64,000 bases of DNA from JACPYF01 sp964348695. GTDB lineage: Bacteria > Patescibacteriota > Saccharimonadia > Saccharimonadales > Saccharimonadaceae. Made by a program: the position numbers and the translations under genes. Where the stretch lies: assembly GCA_964348695.1 (NCBI GenBank), contig CAYGDI010000004.1:1-64000 (forward strand), written 5' to 3'. Below are positions 51,216-60,640 of this stretch, in pieces (positions within the stretch are counted from its first letter, which is position 1; every line of letters starts with the position of its first letter). A model generated the notes under the pieces. The model searched no databases. It was given only the letters and a program-made list of their open reading frames with translations, and had not been told where the DNA came from.

Positions 51216-53015
51216 ATGCGCATATCAGACTCGACTATAGAGCAAATACTAAAAAGTGGTGGGAAAATCTCCGAAGAGCAGCTGGCAAAGCTGAAAAAAG
51301 AGCAAGAATCTACACACCGCCCTCTGCAAGATTTGGTCTTGCAACAAGAGCTGGTTAGTGACAAAGATCTCACGCAACAGTTTGCCGAATATGCTGGTTT
51401 TGAGTTTGTAGATCTCGATCCAACGACTATTCCTTCGGAGACGCTCGGCCTCATACCCGAACGTATCGCAAAACAATACAACGCAATCGTATTTGCAGTC
51501 GAAAATGGCAAGACGAAACTCGCCATGGAAGACCCAGATGATGTTCAAGCTGTCGATTTTTTGAAAAAACAGCTTGGCAATGATGTCGATATCTTTATCA
51601 CAACTCATGACGATATTTTGCGTGCCTTAGACAATTACCGTGGCGATGTTGCTGACGAGCTGAGCGATGTTATCGCCGAACAGGGAGAAGAGGGCGAAGC
51701 TGAAAAAAGAGCCAACGAGGAAAAAGTCTCGGCTAGCGATATCGCCGAGGACTCGCCGATTTCACAAACCGTTAATCTACTACTAGAGTACGCTATCCGT
51801 GCCTCTGCAAGCGATATCCATATAGAACCTCGTGAAGAGTTTATCCAGGTGCGATACCGTATTGACGGTGTTTTGCAGGAAGCGAATCGTCTGCCTACAA
51901 ATGTAGCAGGGGCGCTAGTGAGTCGAATCAAAATTTTGGCAAATCTCAAGATAGATGAAAGGCGCGTGCCTCAGGACGGCCGTTTCAAAATCGCTATCCT
52001 AGGTAGAACATATGCCCTACGTGTTTCGACCCTGCCGATTGCCGATGGCGAAAAGATCGTGATGCGTATCTTGGACGAAGGCAACCACGCCCTAACATTG
52101 CAACAGCTCGGGTACTGGGGGTATTCTCTGGGAGCAATTGAAAAAGCTATTCTGCAGCCACACGGTGTGGTACTCGTCACTGGACCAACCGGATCTGGAA
52201 AATCGACGAGTCTTCTAAGTCTACTGTCTATCCTGAACAGCTCAGCCGTCAATATTTCGACTGTCGAAGACCCTGTCGAATACAAAATACCTGGAGTCAA
52301 CCAAACACAAGTCAATGTAAAAGCTGGTATGACCTTTGCAGGGGGTTTACGCGCACTACTACGTCAAGACCCAAACATCATCATGGTAGGTGAGATTCGA
52401 GATACCGAAACGGCTGACCTGGCGGTTCAAGCCGCTCTGACAGGTCACCTTGTCTTTAGCACCCTACACACCAACAACGCTGCTACCGCTCTTCCTCGTC
52501 TGCTAGAAATGGGTATCGAGCCATTTTTGATTGCATCGACTGCACGCGCAATAATCGGTCAGCGACTGGTTCGCAAACTCTGCACAAATTGTCGGGTTGC
52601 ATACGAGCCAAATGCCGATGATATGAAAGAAATCAGCGAAGCATTTCACCTGGACAAACCCGAGATCATGCAGCGCATCAACGAGCTAGAGAAAAAAGCC
52701 GCCTCGCAACATATTGGTGATTCACTGGGAGCTGAGCTTGGTAGTACTCCTACAGGTATCAAAAAACTCTACAAAGCAGGTGAAAATGGATGCGACAATT
52801 GTAATAAGACAGGCTACAAAGGTAGAATGGGTATCTATGAAGTCCTTAATAATTCACCAGAAATCCAAAAAATGATTGTTGCAAATGCCACGAGTACAGC
52901 CATCCAAGACCAAGCTATTGCCGACGGAATGGATACTATGCAAGTTGACGGACTGATCAAAGCCCTGCGTGGTGAAACGAGCATAGAAGAAACCTTGAGA
53001 GTGACGAGAGAATAA
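51216..53015 (+). CDS. pilB: Type IV pilus assembly ATPase PilB
   Basis: A 599-residue GspE/PilB ATPase. N-terminal MshEN-type domain (ISEEQLAKLKKEQE ... LTQQFAEYAGFEFVDLD), Walker A VLVTGPTGSGKST (about 321), Asp box EDPVEY, Walker B DPNIIMVGEIRDTETA, His box TGHLVFSTLHTN and a tetracysteine zinc site (LCTNC ... GCDNC). It powers pilus extension from the inner face of the membrane. AAGGGT lies 8 bases before ATG 51216 and TATAAT at 51195-51200, so this is the first gene of the pil operon. Confidence 0.95.
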   Translation: MRISDSTIEQILKSGGKISEEQLAKLKKEQESTHRPLQDLVLQQELVSDKDLTQQFAEYAGFEFVDLDPTTIPSETLGLIPERIAKQYNAIVFAVENGKTKLAMEDPDDVQAVDFLKKQLGNDVDIFITTHDDILRALDNYRGDVADELSDVIAEQGEEGEAEKRANEEKVSASDIAEDSPISQTVNLLLEYAIRASASDIHIEPREEFIQVRYRIDGVLQEANRLPTNVAGALVSRIKILANLKIDERRVPQDGRFKIAILGRTYALRVSTLPIADGEKIVMRILDEGNHALTLQQLGYWGYSLGAIEKAILQPHGVVLVTGPTGSGKSTSLLSLLSILNSSAVNISTVEDPVEYKIPGVNQTQVNVKAGMTFAGGLRALLRQDPNIIMVGEIRDTETADLAVQAALTGHLVFSTLHTNNAATALPRLLEMGIEPFLIASTARAIIGQRLVRKLCTNCRVAYEPNADDMKEISEAFHLDKPEIMQRINELEKKAASQHIGDSLGAELGSTPTGIKKLYKAGENGCDNCNKTGYKGRMGIYEVLNNSPEIQKMIVANATSTAIQDQAIADGMDTMQVDGLIKALRGETSIEETLRVTRE

Positions 53016-54241
53016 TGATTTTTATCTACAAAGCAATGAGCAAAAATGCCAACGAGATATCTGGCACCGTCGAGGCTGCCGATCGTGAAGCTGCTATAGA
53101 AACCCTCGCAAAACAAGGCATGAAACCAATTAGCCTCAAAGAAAAAGGCAATGAAATATCTGTAGATGGCGCATTTTCACGTATATTTGGCTCAAAAGCA
53201 AAAACAGCATCATTAGTCATCTTTACTCGCCAGCTCGCTACGATGGTTGGGGCTGGTGTACCACTCCTGAGAGCTCTAAACTCGCTCAAGGGACATACAA
53301 ACGACAAAGTCCTAGAAGAATCCATCGCAGCCGTCTCAAGCGACGTGCAGAGTGGAACTGCGCTTGCAGATGCTCTCGCAAAACACCCAAATACGTTCAA
53401 CGATGTCTACGTCAATATGGTACGAGCCGGTGAGGCCGCTGGTATCTTGGACGAAATTCTCAATCGTCTCGCCCAACAACAGGAAAAATCCGCAACCATC
53501 AAGAAAAAGGTGAAAGGTGCAATGACCTACCCGGCAATCCTACTCATCATTACTATTTTGTCATTTTTTGGTCTGATGCTTTTTGTCATACCGCAGATTG
53601 GCAATATCCTAAAAGACCTCGGTGGTGATGATGTCCAACTACCTTTTCTCACCCAAATGATGTTAGGACTCAGTGGGTTTATGATCAATTTTTGGTATAT
53701 CGTTTTGGGAGGTATGGTCGGCGGATTCTTTGGTTTTAATCGTTTCATTCATACACCCAACGGCAAGCGGACTTTGCATGCGGCGCTGCTGCGTATGCCT
53801 ATAATAAAAAACATCATCATCAAGATCGCGGTTGCACGTTTTTCACGAACATTTGCCGCTCTCATGGGCGCAGGTGTGAGTGTTGTTGAATCTTTGCGTG
53901 TTACGGGTGGGGCAATAGGTAATGTTATGTACGAAGAAGCAATCAACAATTCTATAGAACAAATCAAAAACGGCAAACAACTCAGTGAAACTCTCGCAAA
54001 CAACCCTCTATTTCCTGATATCGTTGCTCAGATGCTTACAGTCGGTGAAGAGACAGGTAAAACTGATACTGTCCTGATAAAGGTTGCTGACTTTTACGAA
54101 GAGGAGGTCAATGTCGTGCTAGAAAGTCTCAGTTCTATAATCGAACCAGTGATGATTGTTATCATGGGTAGTATGGTGGGTCTCATCGCAGCAAGTGTCA
54201 TGGGCCCTATCGCCTCTATTGCTCAGAACATTAAAAGTTAG
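53015..54241 (+). CDS. pilC: Type IV pilus inner membrane platform protein PilC
   Basis: A 408-residue GspF/PilC protein with two T2SSF repeats (FTRQLATMVGAGVPLLRAL near 65 and FSRTFAALMGAGVSVVESL near 271), helices around 170-195, 215-240 and 375-400, and EQYDxxx-like cytosolic N-terminus. The ATG overlaps the pilB stop (TAATG). It anchors PilB at the membrane. Confidence 0.95.
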   Translation: MIFIYKAMSKNANEISGTVEAADREAAIETLAKQGMKPISLKEKGNEISVDGAFSRIFGSKAKTASLVIFTRQLATMVGAGVPLLRALNSLKGHTNDKVLEESIAAVSSDVQSGTALADALAKHPNTFNDVYVNMVRAGEAAGILDEILNRLAQQQEKSATIKKKVKGAMTYPAILLIITILSFFGLMLFVIPQIGNILKDLGGDDVQLPFLTQMMLGLSGFMINFWYIVLGGMVGGFFGFNRFIHTPNGKRTLHAALLRMPIIKNIIIKIAVARFSRTFAALMGAGVSVVESLRVTGGAIGNVMYEEAINNSIEQIKNGKQLSETLANNPLFPDIVAQMLTVGEETGKTDTVLIKVADFYEEEVNVVLESLSSIIEPVMIVIMGSMVGLIAASVMGPIASIAQNIKS

Positions 54242-54279
54242 TAGAATAAGACGAGTAAATAAAGAGTGGGCAAAACATT

Positions 54280-55329
54280 TTGAGCAAAATTTTCTTTCAG
54301 GACAAACCTATTATCGGGGTTGATATCAATCAAACCGGCATCAAAATGATGGCTATAGATACAGGACACTGGAAAGTGACTGGCTACGGCTCTGTTGATC
54401 TAGATCCTATAGAAGCTCAAAAAAGCATGGAAAGTGACGGTGAATACATCGGTGAAAACATTCGTACACTCTTAAAAGAACATCGTCTTGGCAAGATCAC
54501 GACAAACCATGCCGTACTCAGTATCCCTACCTCAAAAACATACGCTCGAACTTTTTCGGTACCCAACAAAGAAGCAGGCCATATCAAAGAAGCAATCGCT
54601 CTGGAGATAGAACAGTACATACCCGTGCCTATCAGCCAGCTATATGTTGACCACCAAGTGATAGCCAAAGACAAACAAAATACAATCGTTCAGTTATGTG
54701 CAGTACCGGTTAATACAGTTGATACTTGTATTAGCGCCGCAGAATCAGCAGGCCTAGAGGTTGTGATGGTCGAACCTAGCGTCAATGCCATCGCCCGACT
54801 TTTGACATTTGCCGAAGACGGTACGCTCCCAACAATTATCGTTGATATTGGACCTGCCGCAACCGATATCGCTATATTAGATGGAACAATTCGTGTGAGT
54901 GGTAGCGTTGGTATTGGTGGTAACACATTTACTTTGGATATTGCCAAAAAGCTCAATGTTCCTTTGGAGAGCGCTCACCAAATGAAAGTGCAGCACGGTC
55001 TAGCAGTCAGCCCGAGACAACAAAAAATAACCGATGCAATGGAACAAAGTCTCAAAAGAATCCTCAACGAAATCAAAAAAATCATACGCTACTATAGCGA
55101 ACGTCTCGATAGCGAAAAAAGATTGGAACAGATTGTAATAGTTGGGGGTGGCAGCAATGTACCGGGTCTAGGAGATTATTTTACAAATGCTCTTATTATG
55201 CCTGCGCGTGTTGCTAGCCCTTGGCAGATCCTAAACTTTGGAGACCTCGAACAGCCTCCAAAACAATTCAAAGCACGCTATATTACCGTTGCGGGGCTCG
55301 CTAGTGTCAAATCTGGAGATATCTTCTAA
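54280..55329 (+). CDS. pilM: Type IV pilus assembly protein PilM
   Basis: A 349-residue actin-like (ASKHA) protein: IIGVDINQTGIKMMAI, AIALEIEQYIPVP, TIIVDIGPAATDIAIL and VIVGGGSNVPGL. It binds the N-terminus of PilN in the cytoplasm. The start is a TTG (54280), the only reasonable one, with a weak GTGGG upstream. It follows pilC by 38 bases. Confidence 0.93.
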   Translation: MSKIFFQDKPIIGVDINQTGIKMMAIDTGHWKVTGYGSVDLDPIEAQKSMESDGEYIGENIRTLLKEHRLGKITTNHAVLSIPTSKTYARTFSVPNKEAGHIKEAIALEIEQYIPVPISQLYVDHQVIAKDKQNTIVQLCAVPVNTVDTCISAAESAGLEVVMVEPSVNAIARLLTFAEDGTLPTIIVDIGPAATDIAILDGTIRVSGSVGIGGNTFTLDIAKKLNVPLESAHQMKVQHGLAVSPRQQKITDAMEQSLKRILNEIKKIIRYYSERLDSEKRLEQIVIVGGGSNVPGLGDYFTNALIMPARVASPWQILNFGDLEQPPKQFKARYITVAGLASVKSGDIF

Positions 55330-55925
55330 TGATCAATCTCATAGGACCAGATAAAAAAAAGAGGTTTCACGCCGCACGACGAAATACTATATGGCGTCGA
55401 TATATTTTTGTACTGATCGGAGTACTAATTGTAAACACGGTTGTGTTAGCTGGTGCAACGTGGGTATTATTCGCACAAGCATCTGCGTCACAACAGCAAG
55501 TTGCAGACAACGAAGCAAAAAGAGATGCCGAGTACAATAGAGTCAAAAAAGAAGCTGAAGATTTTAGGGCAAAACTCTCCACTGCAAAAACAATCCTAGA
55601 CGGAGAGACTAGCTACAGTGAAGTACTGATCAAAATGGCGCAGATTATACCTGAAGGCAGCGTATTAACTGGAATAAATCTCAGCGAAAATAGTTTTGCG
55701 ACCGATCAGACTCTGACATTCAAATCAAAGACTAACAATGATGTATTGTCACTTAAAACCGCACTCGAAGGTAGTGATTTGTTCTCAAATGTCAGTATCT
55801 CCAACACATCAGAAGATGTTACGAGCGAAGATAGACCTGCATACCCAGTCACTGTTACTATCAATGCTAAAATCATCAAACCGACTAGTGCAGCACCCGC
55901 CACCAACGGAGCACAAACACCATGA
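55329..55925 (+). CDS. pilN: Type IV pilus assembly protein PilN
   Basis: A 198-residue protein with a short cytoplasmic start (MINLIGPDKKKRF, the PilM-binding INLL-type motif), one membrane helix (IFVLIGVLIVNTVVLAGATWVLF) and a coiled coil plus ferredoxin-like domain outside. Starts on the last base of the pilM stop codon. Unusual Ala/Thr/Pro tail (SAAPATNGAQTP). Confidence 0.85.
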   Translation: MINLIGPDKKKRFHAARRNTIWRRYIFVLIGVLIVNTVVLAGATWVLFAQASASQQQVADNEAKRDAEYNRVKKEAEDFRAKLSTAKTILDGETSYSEVLIKMAQIIPEGSVLTGINLSENSFATDQTLTFKSKTNNDVLSLKTALEGSDLFSNVSISNTSEDVTSEDRPAYPVTVTINAKIIKPTSAAPATNGAQTP

Positions 55926-56575
55926 AAACAAAAGGCATAACCCCAATCGGTGCTGAGCGTCTTTTGATAGCTGGTATTGTGCTACTCATCGGACTATTGT
56001 TCGCCGACATATATTTTATGAATAGTTTTCTTAGCTCAAAAGCAAAAGAAACAGAGCATGCAAGAATTGATGCGGAGATCAGCAATACTGACATAGATAA
56101 TATGCGAAAAGCTGGAGAAAAATTAGAATCTTACAAAGACGCTGTCGAGCAAACAGACCAAATCATTGGCGAAAGTAAACTGTATCAATACCAAAACCAG
56201 ATAATTAGCGATATGGAATCATATGCTAGCATATCGGGTGTAAGAATCGCAGGTTTCGCATTTACGTCGGTTGCGGATAGTACCCTGGCTGCTCCTGGTG
56301 CAAGCACGCCCCCGGCCGCCCCTGCACCAACAGCTGCAGACGGTTCTACACCAACAGCCGGTGCGGCAACAACAGTGCCAAAAGATGTCAAATCTGTTCA
56401 AACTACTATATCTTTTGCAGGCGACGTGTCTTATGTCAATCTGCTAAAATTTATCACACTTATCGAACAGAACGTCACCAGAATGCAGATTATAGACCTA
56501 GGTCTCACTCCGAAAGAGGATAACCGTAATCTTATAGCCACACCATCAATGACAATACTGGTGTACACGAGGTAA
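55922..56575 (+). CDS. pilO: Type IV pilus assembly protein PilO
   Basis: A 217-residue protein with one N-terminal membrane helix (LLIAGIVLLIGLLFADIYFM), a coiled coil and a C-terminal ferredoxin-like fold. An Ala/Pro/Thr linker (about 122-150, APGASTPPAAPAPTAADG) interrupts that fold. It overlaps pilN by ATGA and pairs with it in the alignment subcomplex. Confidence 0.82.
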   Translation: MKTKGITPIGAERLLIAGIVLLIGLLFADIYFMNSFLSSKAKETEHARIDAEISNTDIDNMRKAGEKLESYKDAVEQTDQIIGESKLYQYQNQIISDMESYASISGVRIAGFAFTSVADSTLAAPGASTPPAAPAPTAADGSTPTAGAATTVPKDVKSVQTTISFAGDVSYVNLLKFITLIEQNVTRMQIIDLGLTPKEDNRNLIATPSMTILVYTR

Positions 56576-56579
56576 CAAC

Positions 56580-56879
56580 ATGAAAAATGACATGAACACA
56601 CAATCAATAGCCAGCTCACTAAAACCGATTATTCGCTATCATTACCTAGTTTTTATATTTGTAGTACTAGGTCTCACTGGTTACGTAGTCTTGTCTATTC
56701 TTTCAACGATCAACCCAGAACAAGAAGACAGTCAGTACCGCGCTACAAAAGTTGGTGAAGTAGCTAGCGACAAGTTTGATGAAACAACTATCAACCAAAT
56801 TCGTCAATTCAAATCTAGCAACGAACAATCCGCAGACGTGACTTTGCCCGAGGGTAAGATAAATCCATTCTCAGAATGA
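56580..56879 (+). CDS. Pilus-operon membrane protein (PilP-like position)
   Basis: A 99-residue protein with one membrane helix (LVFIFVVLGLTGYVVLSILSTI) and a hydrophilic tail ending LPEGKINPFSE. It sits directly after pilO, where PilP is found in Gram-negative bacteria, but it lacks a lipobox and a PilP fold. Probably a small extra component of the PilMNO complex. Confidence 0.6.
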   Translation: MKNDMNTQSIASSLKPIIRYHYLVFIFVVLGLTGYVVLSILSTINPEQEDSQYRATKVGEVASDKFDETTINQIRQFKSSNEQSADVTLPEGKINPFSE

Positions 56880-56891
56880 TATAATATTCTC

Positions 56892-57476
56892 ATGCTTATA
56901 CTGTCAACAAAACTCAAAGAAGTTCCTGTAATGAGTTTGCAGACAGGTACAAAAATAGCTCAAACGGCAGAACCTATTATTGATCCAGGCAAACTACAAA
57001 TAGTTGCCTATACACTTACCGGTCACAGCATAGAAGATGAAGATCTACTGCTCACACAGGATATTAGAGAAGTTGGACACATGGGGCTTATCGTAGATAG
57101 TATAGATGAGGTCGTTTCAAAACGAGATATGGTAAAACTAAAAGAATTGTTTGAACTCGATTTTACACTTATTAACAAAACAGTGATTGACGAAAACAAA
57201 ACAAAACTTGGCACCGTCCAAGATTATGGTCTTGACCCTATAGATTTTAAAATCTATCAACTGCACGTCAAACGACCTTTGATAAAAAGTATACAAACGA
57301 GCCATTTGGTGATTCATCGAGATCAAATTCTAGAGATTAATAACAAACATATAATTGTTCATAGCACACAGTCTGAGGAAAAATCCAAACAAGACATCAT
57401 AGCCGAAAATTTTGTTAATCCATTTCGCAAGCAAACCAATCCTACCCCCGAATCAAATATCCAAAAAAATAACTAA
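56892..57476 (+). CDS. PRC-barrel domain protein
   Basis: A 194-residue protein with two PRC-barrel-like halves: LSTKLKEVPVMSLQTGTKIAQTAEPIIDPGKLQIVAYTL near the N-terminus, and INKTVIDENKTKLGTVQDYGLDPIDFKIYQLHV. Such barrels bind RNA or proteins or act as small adaptors. It is 12 bases after the pilus gene but has its own TATAAT box (56880-56885) 6 bases before the ATG, so it can be expressed separately. It converges with recX. Confidence 0.75.
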   Translation: MLILSTKLKEVPVMSLQTGTKIAQTAEPIIDPGKLQIVAYTLTGHSIEDEDLLLTQDIREVGHMGLIVDSIDEVVSKRDMVKLKELFELDFTLINKTVIDENKTKLGTVQDYGLDPIDFKIYQLHVKRPLIKSIQTSHLVIHRDQILEINNKHIIVHSTQSEEKSKQDIIAENFVNPFRKQTNPTPESNIQKNN

Positions 57477-58078
57477 TCCGTGTTCTCGTCGCTTAGTACC
57501 CTGCGAATTGCATCAAAACGAAATCCTTGACTAGCAAGATATGACATAAATTTTTGCTGGTCAGAATATTTGTTCTTTTTTTTGGCTACTAGTTTACGAA
57601 GAGCTTCTATCTCTTGATCGTCATCGTAGTTAGTGAGAACCTGATCAATAATATCTCGCTTCACACCTTTTTGTACCAGCTCAGCGCTGATCTTTCTCTT
57701 GCTGCGCGGCTTTCCAACCGTCCTAGCTCTCAACCAAAATTGCGCAAACTTTTCATCATCCAAATATCCTTTGTCACGTAGTCTCCCTAATACTCTATCA
57801 CTCAGCTCTTCGTCCCATTTTTTGCGCATGGCATAATCGCGCATCTCTTTTTCGCTACGTGGACGACTGACTATAAGTTCCAATGCTCGTCCGTAGGCTT
57901 TACCGTATGCGCTCTCACCTTTTAGTTCATCCAACAACTGATCACTAATTTCAAAACCAGCTTTTAATTTCAAATCTAACAGCTGGTTTTCATCCAGCGA
58001 AAAGCTGTACTTTTCATCAACAAAAATATTATACCTACCAGCAGTTTTAACTGCGGGCTGTATTTTTGTTATTTTCAT
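57473..58078 (-). CDS. recX: Regulatory protein RecX
   Basis: A 201-residue protein built of three-helix RecX repeats: RALELIVSRPRSEKEMRDYAMRKKW, GRLRDKGYLDDEKFAQFWLRART and PRSKRKISAELVQKGVKRDII. It modulates RecA filaments. The start at 58078 is chosen over one seven codons earlier, with AAGG just upstream. It lies in a recA-[58047-58460]-recX operon. Confidence 0.9.
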   Translation of the reverse strand: MKITKIQPAVKTAGRYNIFVDEKYSFSLDENQLLDLKLKAGFEISDQLLDELKGESAYGKAYGRALELIVSRPRSEKEMRDYAMRKKWDEELSDRVLGRLRDKGYLDDEKFAQFWLRARTVGKPRSKRKISAELVQKGVKRDIIDQVLTNYDDDQEIEALRKLVAKKKNKYSDQQKFMSYLASQGFRFDAIRRVLSDENTD

Positions 58079-58460
58079 GCCTTGTTCTTTTCTCAACAAT
58101 CAAAACTACTACACCGGGTGTGAAAAATAAAAGTGTATTTAACAAATGTTCAAGACCTAAAGGCTGGTTCGTTTTGTAGTTGACACCACTTCCTGTAGTA
58201 AACAAAGGAAATCCCCTTGCATGTTTTTTTCGATATTCAACACAATACCCATTTTCTATTTTGTGCAGACAAACCCCGCACCCGGGTGTCAGTGCTTGAC
58301 AGCCAATCGATACCCCCTCATCAGATGTTTCGCTTTTCTCTATCTTATCGCGGTGTATAATTGTTGCGTTATGGTAGAAGAATGTTTGTGCAATTCCTAA
58401 GATCATACCTACTGATAACAGTATGACTCCGGTTTTTTTCAGTGTACTAGTCTTCTTCAC
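58047..58460 (-). CDS. Cys-containing membrane protein between recA and recX
   Basis: A 137-residue protein with an N-terminal helix (GVILLSVGMILGIAQTFFY), an exposed region with four Cys (IGCQALTPGCGVCLHKIENGYCVEY) and a C-terminal hydrophobic helix (LLNTLLFFTPGVVVLIV). It overlaps recA by 14 bases and recX by 32, so co-translation is certain if it is real. Family not recognised; a membrane link to recombination or competence is only a guess. Confidence 0.6.
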   Translation of the reverse strand: MKKTSTLKKTGVILLSVGMILGIAQTFFYHNATIIHRDKIEKSETSDEGVSIGCQALTPGCGVCLHKIENGYCVEYRKKHARGFPLFTTGSGVNYKTNQPLGLEHLLNTLLFFTPGVVVLIVEKRTRHENNKNTARS

Positions 58461-59484
58461 TGGCTACTTTTTCGCGAACTTTCTTTTCGATCTCTGCTAG
58501 AACTTTTGGGTTTTCTTTTAGATACTGCTTTGTAGCTTCGCGACCCTGGCCAATCTTACCGTCTTTGTAGTCAAACCATGCACCGGCTTTGCCTACGATT
58601 TCTTTTTCAACCGCTAGATCCAACACATCACCAGTTTTCGAAATTCCTTCATTGTACATGATGTCAAATTCTGCCACTCGAAATGGCGGCGCGACTTTGT
58701 TTTTTACAACTTTTACTTTGGTTCTGTTACCAATGATCTCTTCACCTTGTTTGATCTGGCCAATACGACGAATATCCAAACGAACTGATGAATAAAATTT
58801 CAGTGCATTACCACCGGTTGTTGTTTCTGGGTTGCCGAACATCACACCAATCTTCATACGAATTTGGTTGATGAAAATAATTGTTGTCTTTGACTTGTTG
58901 ATAATCCCAGTTAGTTTGCGCAAAGCTTGGCTCATAAGCCTAGCCTGGAGTCCCATGTGTGAATCACCCATATCTCCATCGATTTCAGCCTGTGGCACTA
59001 GAGCCGCAACACTATCAACCACAATGAGATCTACAGCATTTGAACGAACCAATGTTTCAGCAATTTCTAGTGCTTGTTCACCATTGTCAGGTTGAGACAC
59101 CAATAGGTTATCTGTATCAACACCCAACTTGCGAGCGTAGCTAGGGTCTAGAGCATGTTCAGCATCGATAAATGCTGCTGTTCCACCTTGCTTTTGTATT
59201 TCGGCTATTGCATGCAAGGTTAGGGTAGTTTTACCAGAACTCTCAGGCCCATAGATTTCGATCACACGGCCTTTTGGATATCCACCACCCAATGCTAGAT
59301 CCAGACTCAAACTTCCACCAGGAATGAGTTCAACGTTTGCACGATGTCCCTCGCCTAGCTTCATGATCGAGCCTTCGCCAAATTCTTTGGTGATTTGATC
59401 TACCGCCAAACCGAGAGCTTTTAGCTTGTCTTCGTTTACTTTTGCCCCACCTTTAGAATCTGTCTTTTTAGCCTTGTCTGCCAT
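58447..59484 (-). CDS. recA: Recombinase RecA
   Basis: A 345-residue recombinase with Walker A GPESSGKTTL, the MAW-type ALRKLTGIINKSKTTIIFINQIRMKIGVMFGNPETTTGG (L2 region) and the C-terminal acidic end. All catalytic residues are present. GGGAG lies 5 bases before the ATG. Its -10 box TATAAT overlaps that of the divergent pseudopilin gene. It leads the operon with a membrane protein and recX. Confidence 0.98.
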   Translation of the reverse strand: MADKAKKTDSKGGAKVNEDKLKALGLAVDQITKEFGEGSIMKLGEGHRANVELIPGGSLSLDLALGGGYPKGRVIEIYGPESSGKTTLTLHAIAEIQKQGGTAAFIDAEHALDPSYARKLGVDTDNLLVSQPDNGEQALEIAETLVRSNAVDLIVVDSVAALVPQAEIDGDMGDSHMGLQARLMSQALRKLTGIINKSKTTIIFINQIRMKIGVMFGNPETTTGGNALKFYSSVRLDIRRIGQIKQGEEIIGNRTKVKVVKNKVAPPFRVAEFDIMYNEGISKTGDVLDLAVEKEIVGKAGAWFDYKDGKIGQGREATKQYLKENPKVLAEIEKKVREKVASEED

Positions 59485-59510
59485 ATTTTCTCCCTATATT
59501 TTATACCTCA

Positions 59511-59518
59511 ATTATACT
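59511..59518. promoter_or_regulatory. Overlapping divergent -10 boxes (recA and pseudopilin)
   Basis: ATTATACT reads as TATACT rightward (7 bases before ATG 59526) and TATAAT leftward (recA, 26-base leader with Shine-Dalgarno). Four bases are shared. Confidence 0.6.
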
Positions 59519-59525
59519 ATACTAA

Positions 59526-59906
59526 ATGGTAATGAAACGAATGTCTGGATTTACTATAATTGAACTAATTTCCGCTATCGTGCTCGTTTGTGCTGTAGTT
59601 GCTCTTGTCTTTTTGCAAAAAAACAATATCGATGCATCTAACCGTGACGAACAAAGAAAAACTGCAGTGAACGCTATTTACTACGGACTAAAAGAAGGTT
59701 ACTTTCCTAAAAACCAATCATACCCCCTAGAAATTAACTCTAAAATACTACCCTACATAGACCCCAGTTCCTTCGAACAGATTGGTGATGATTCAAAATA
59801 CAAGATCGACTACCAAGCTCTCAACTGCGAAGGTACTGTCTGCCAAGGTTTTGTTATCAAAACAAAACTTGAAAAAGAATCAAACTATCAAAAAACCGTA
59901 AAATAA
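59526..59906 (+). CDS. Type IV pilin-like protein (pseudopilin)
   Basis: A 126-residue protein with a class III signal: short leader ending MSG, cleavage before FTIIELISAIVL (Glu at +5) and a 20-residue hydrophobic helix. The globular part has a Cys pair (NCEGTVCQG). It is a minor pilin or pseudopilin that would be assembled by the PilB/PilC machine encoded nearby. Two ATGs, 59526 and 59532, are both possible starts. Confidence 0.85.
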   Translation: MVMKRMSGFTIIELISAIVLVCAVVALVFLQKNNIDASNRDEQRKTAVNAIYYGLKEGYFPKNQSYPLEINSKILPYIDPSSFEQIGDDSKYKIDYQALNCEGTVCQGFVIKTKLEKESNYQKTVK

Positions 59907-59907
59907 A

Positions 59908-60630
59908 TTACCCTTCGACCGGTCGACCGTGTTTAAATGCTTCAATTGCATTGTTGAGCAAGTCTATTTGTTTTTTGGGGTTTGTAACCCAATGAAATCT
60001 ATACGTAGTTTCATCACCTTGAGTAGAAAGTCGGATAGAACCGTAACCAAAAATCATCTGAAATACACCTCTTTGTGTATAGCTAGCATCCTCAATATTC
60101 CCCAGGCTCACTATCTGATCATTTTGTGAAAGTAGAGAGTTTTGTATGTGCTGAATAACACTCTCGTTTGTGAGATAGAATTTATTTGCCTGATACACCA
60201 TCGTAGCTACCGCCCCAATCAGCACCGCAAGTATGATGAGCGCAACAATAATAGCTATACCAAAAAATACACCTTGGGAACTAAGTCCTATAAAACCAAC
60301 TTTATAAGTTGCAGGCACAAGCATAATAACAACACACACGCCAATAACAGAAAGCCAAATTGAAATCACGCCTAGCGGGTGTCGTTTCACTGCGTTGATT
60401 ACATACTCCTCCTCACTTAGATTGAGGTGTGGGTATTTTTGCTTTGATTCACGATGCTTTATTCTAACTTCTTCAGATACTTCTACGGGTTCAGGATTTG
60501 CATCTTTGACTACATGAACTTTTTGCGGGCTTTCATTATCACTACTCATAGTCGTTTCTGCTCTATAGTAAAGCGGTCTCCCTTGCGTGTCGTAGGCGAC
60601 TGGTTTTTCATAATCAATTGGTTTGTTCAT
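59908..60630 (-). CDS. Bacterial PH domain membrane protein
   Basis: A 240-residue protein. Charged N-terminal 75 residues, two membrane helices (VISIWLSVIGVCVVIMLVP and GIAIIVALIILAVLIGAVATMVY), and a bPH_2 domain with NKFYLTNESVIQHIQ, IVSLGNIEDASYTQRGVFQMIFGYGSIRLST. Role unknown. The start at 60630 is fixed by TATAAT (plus 60640-60645) 9 bases upstream; that box overlaps the ruvB stop, so the promoter lies in the end of ruvB. Confidence 0.83.
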   Translation of the reverse strand: MNKPIDYEKPVAYDTQGRPLYYRAETTMSSDNESPQKVHVVKDANPEPVEVSEEVRIKHRESKQKYPHLNLSEEEYVINAVKRHPLGVISIWLSVIGVCVVIMLVPATYKVGFIGLSSQGVFFGIAIIVALIILAVLIGAVATMVYQANKFYLTNESVIQHIQNSLLSQNDQIVSLGNIEDASYTQRGVFQMIFGYGSIRLSTQGDETTYRFHWVTNPKKQIDLLNNAIEAFKHGRPVEG

Positions 60631-60640
60631 AATAGTTGTA

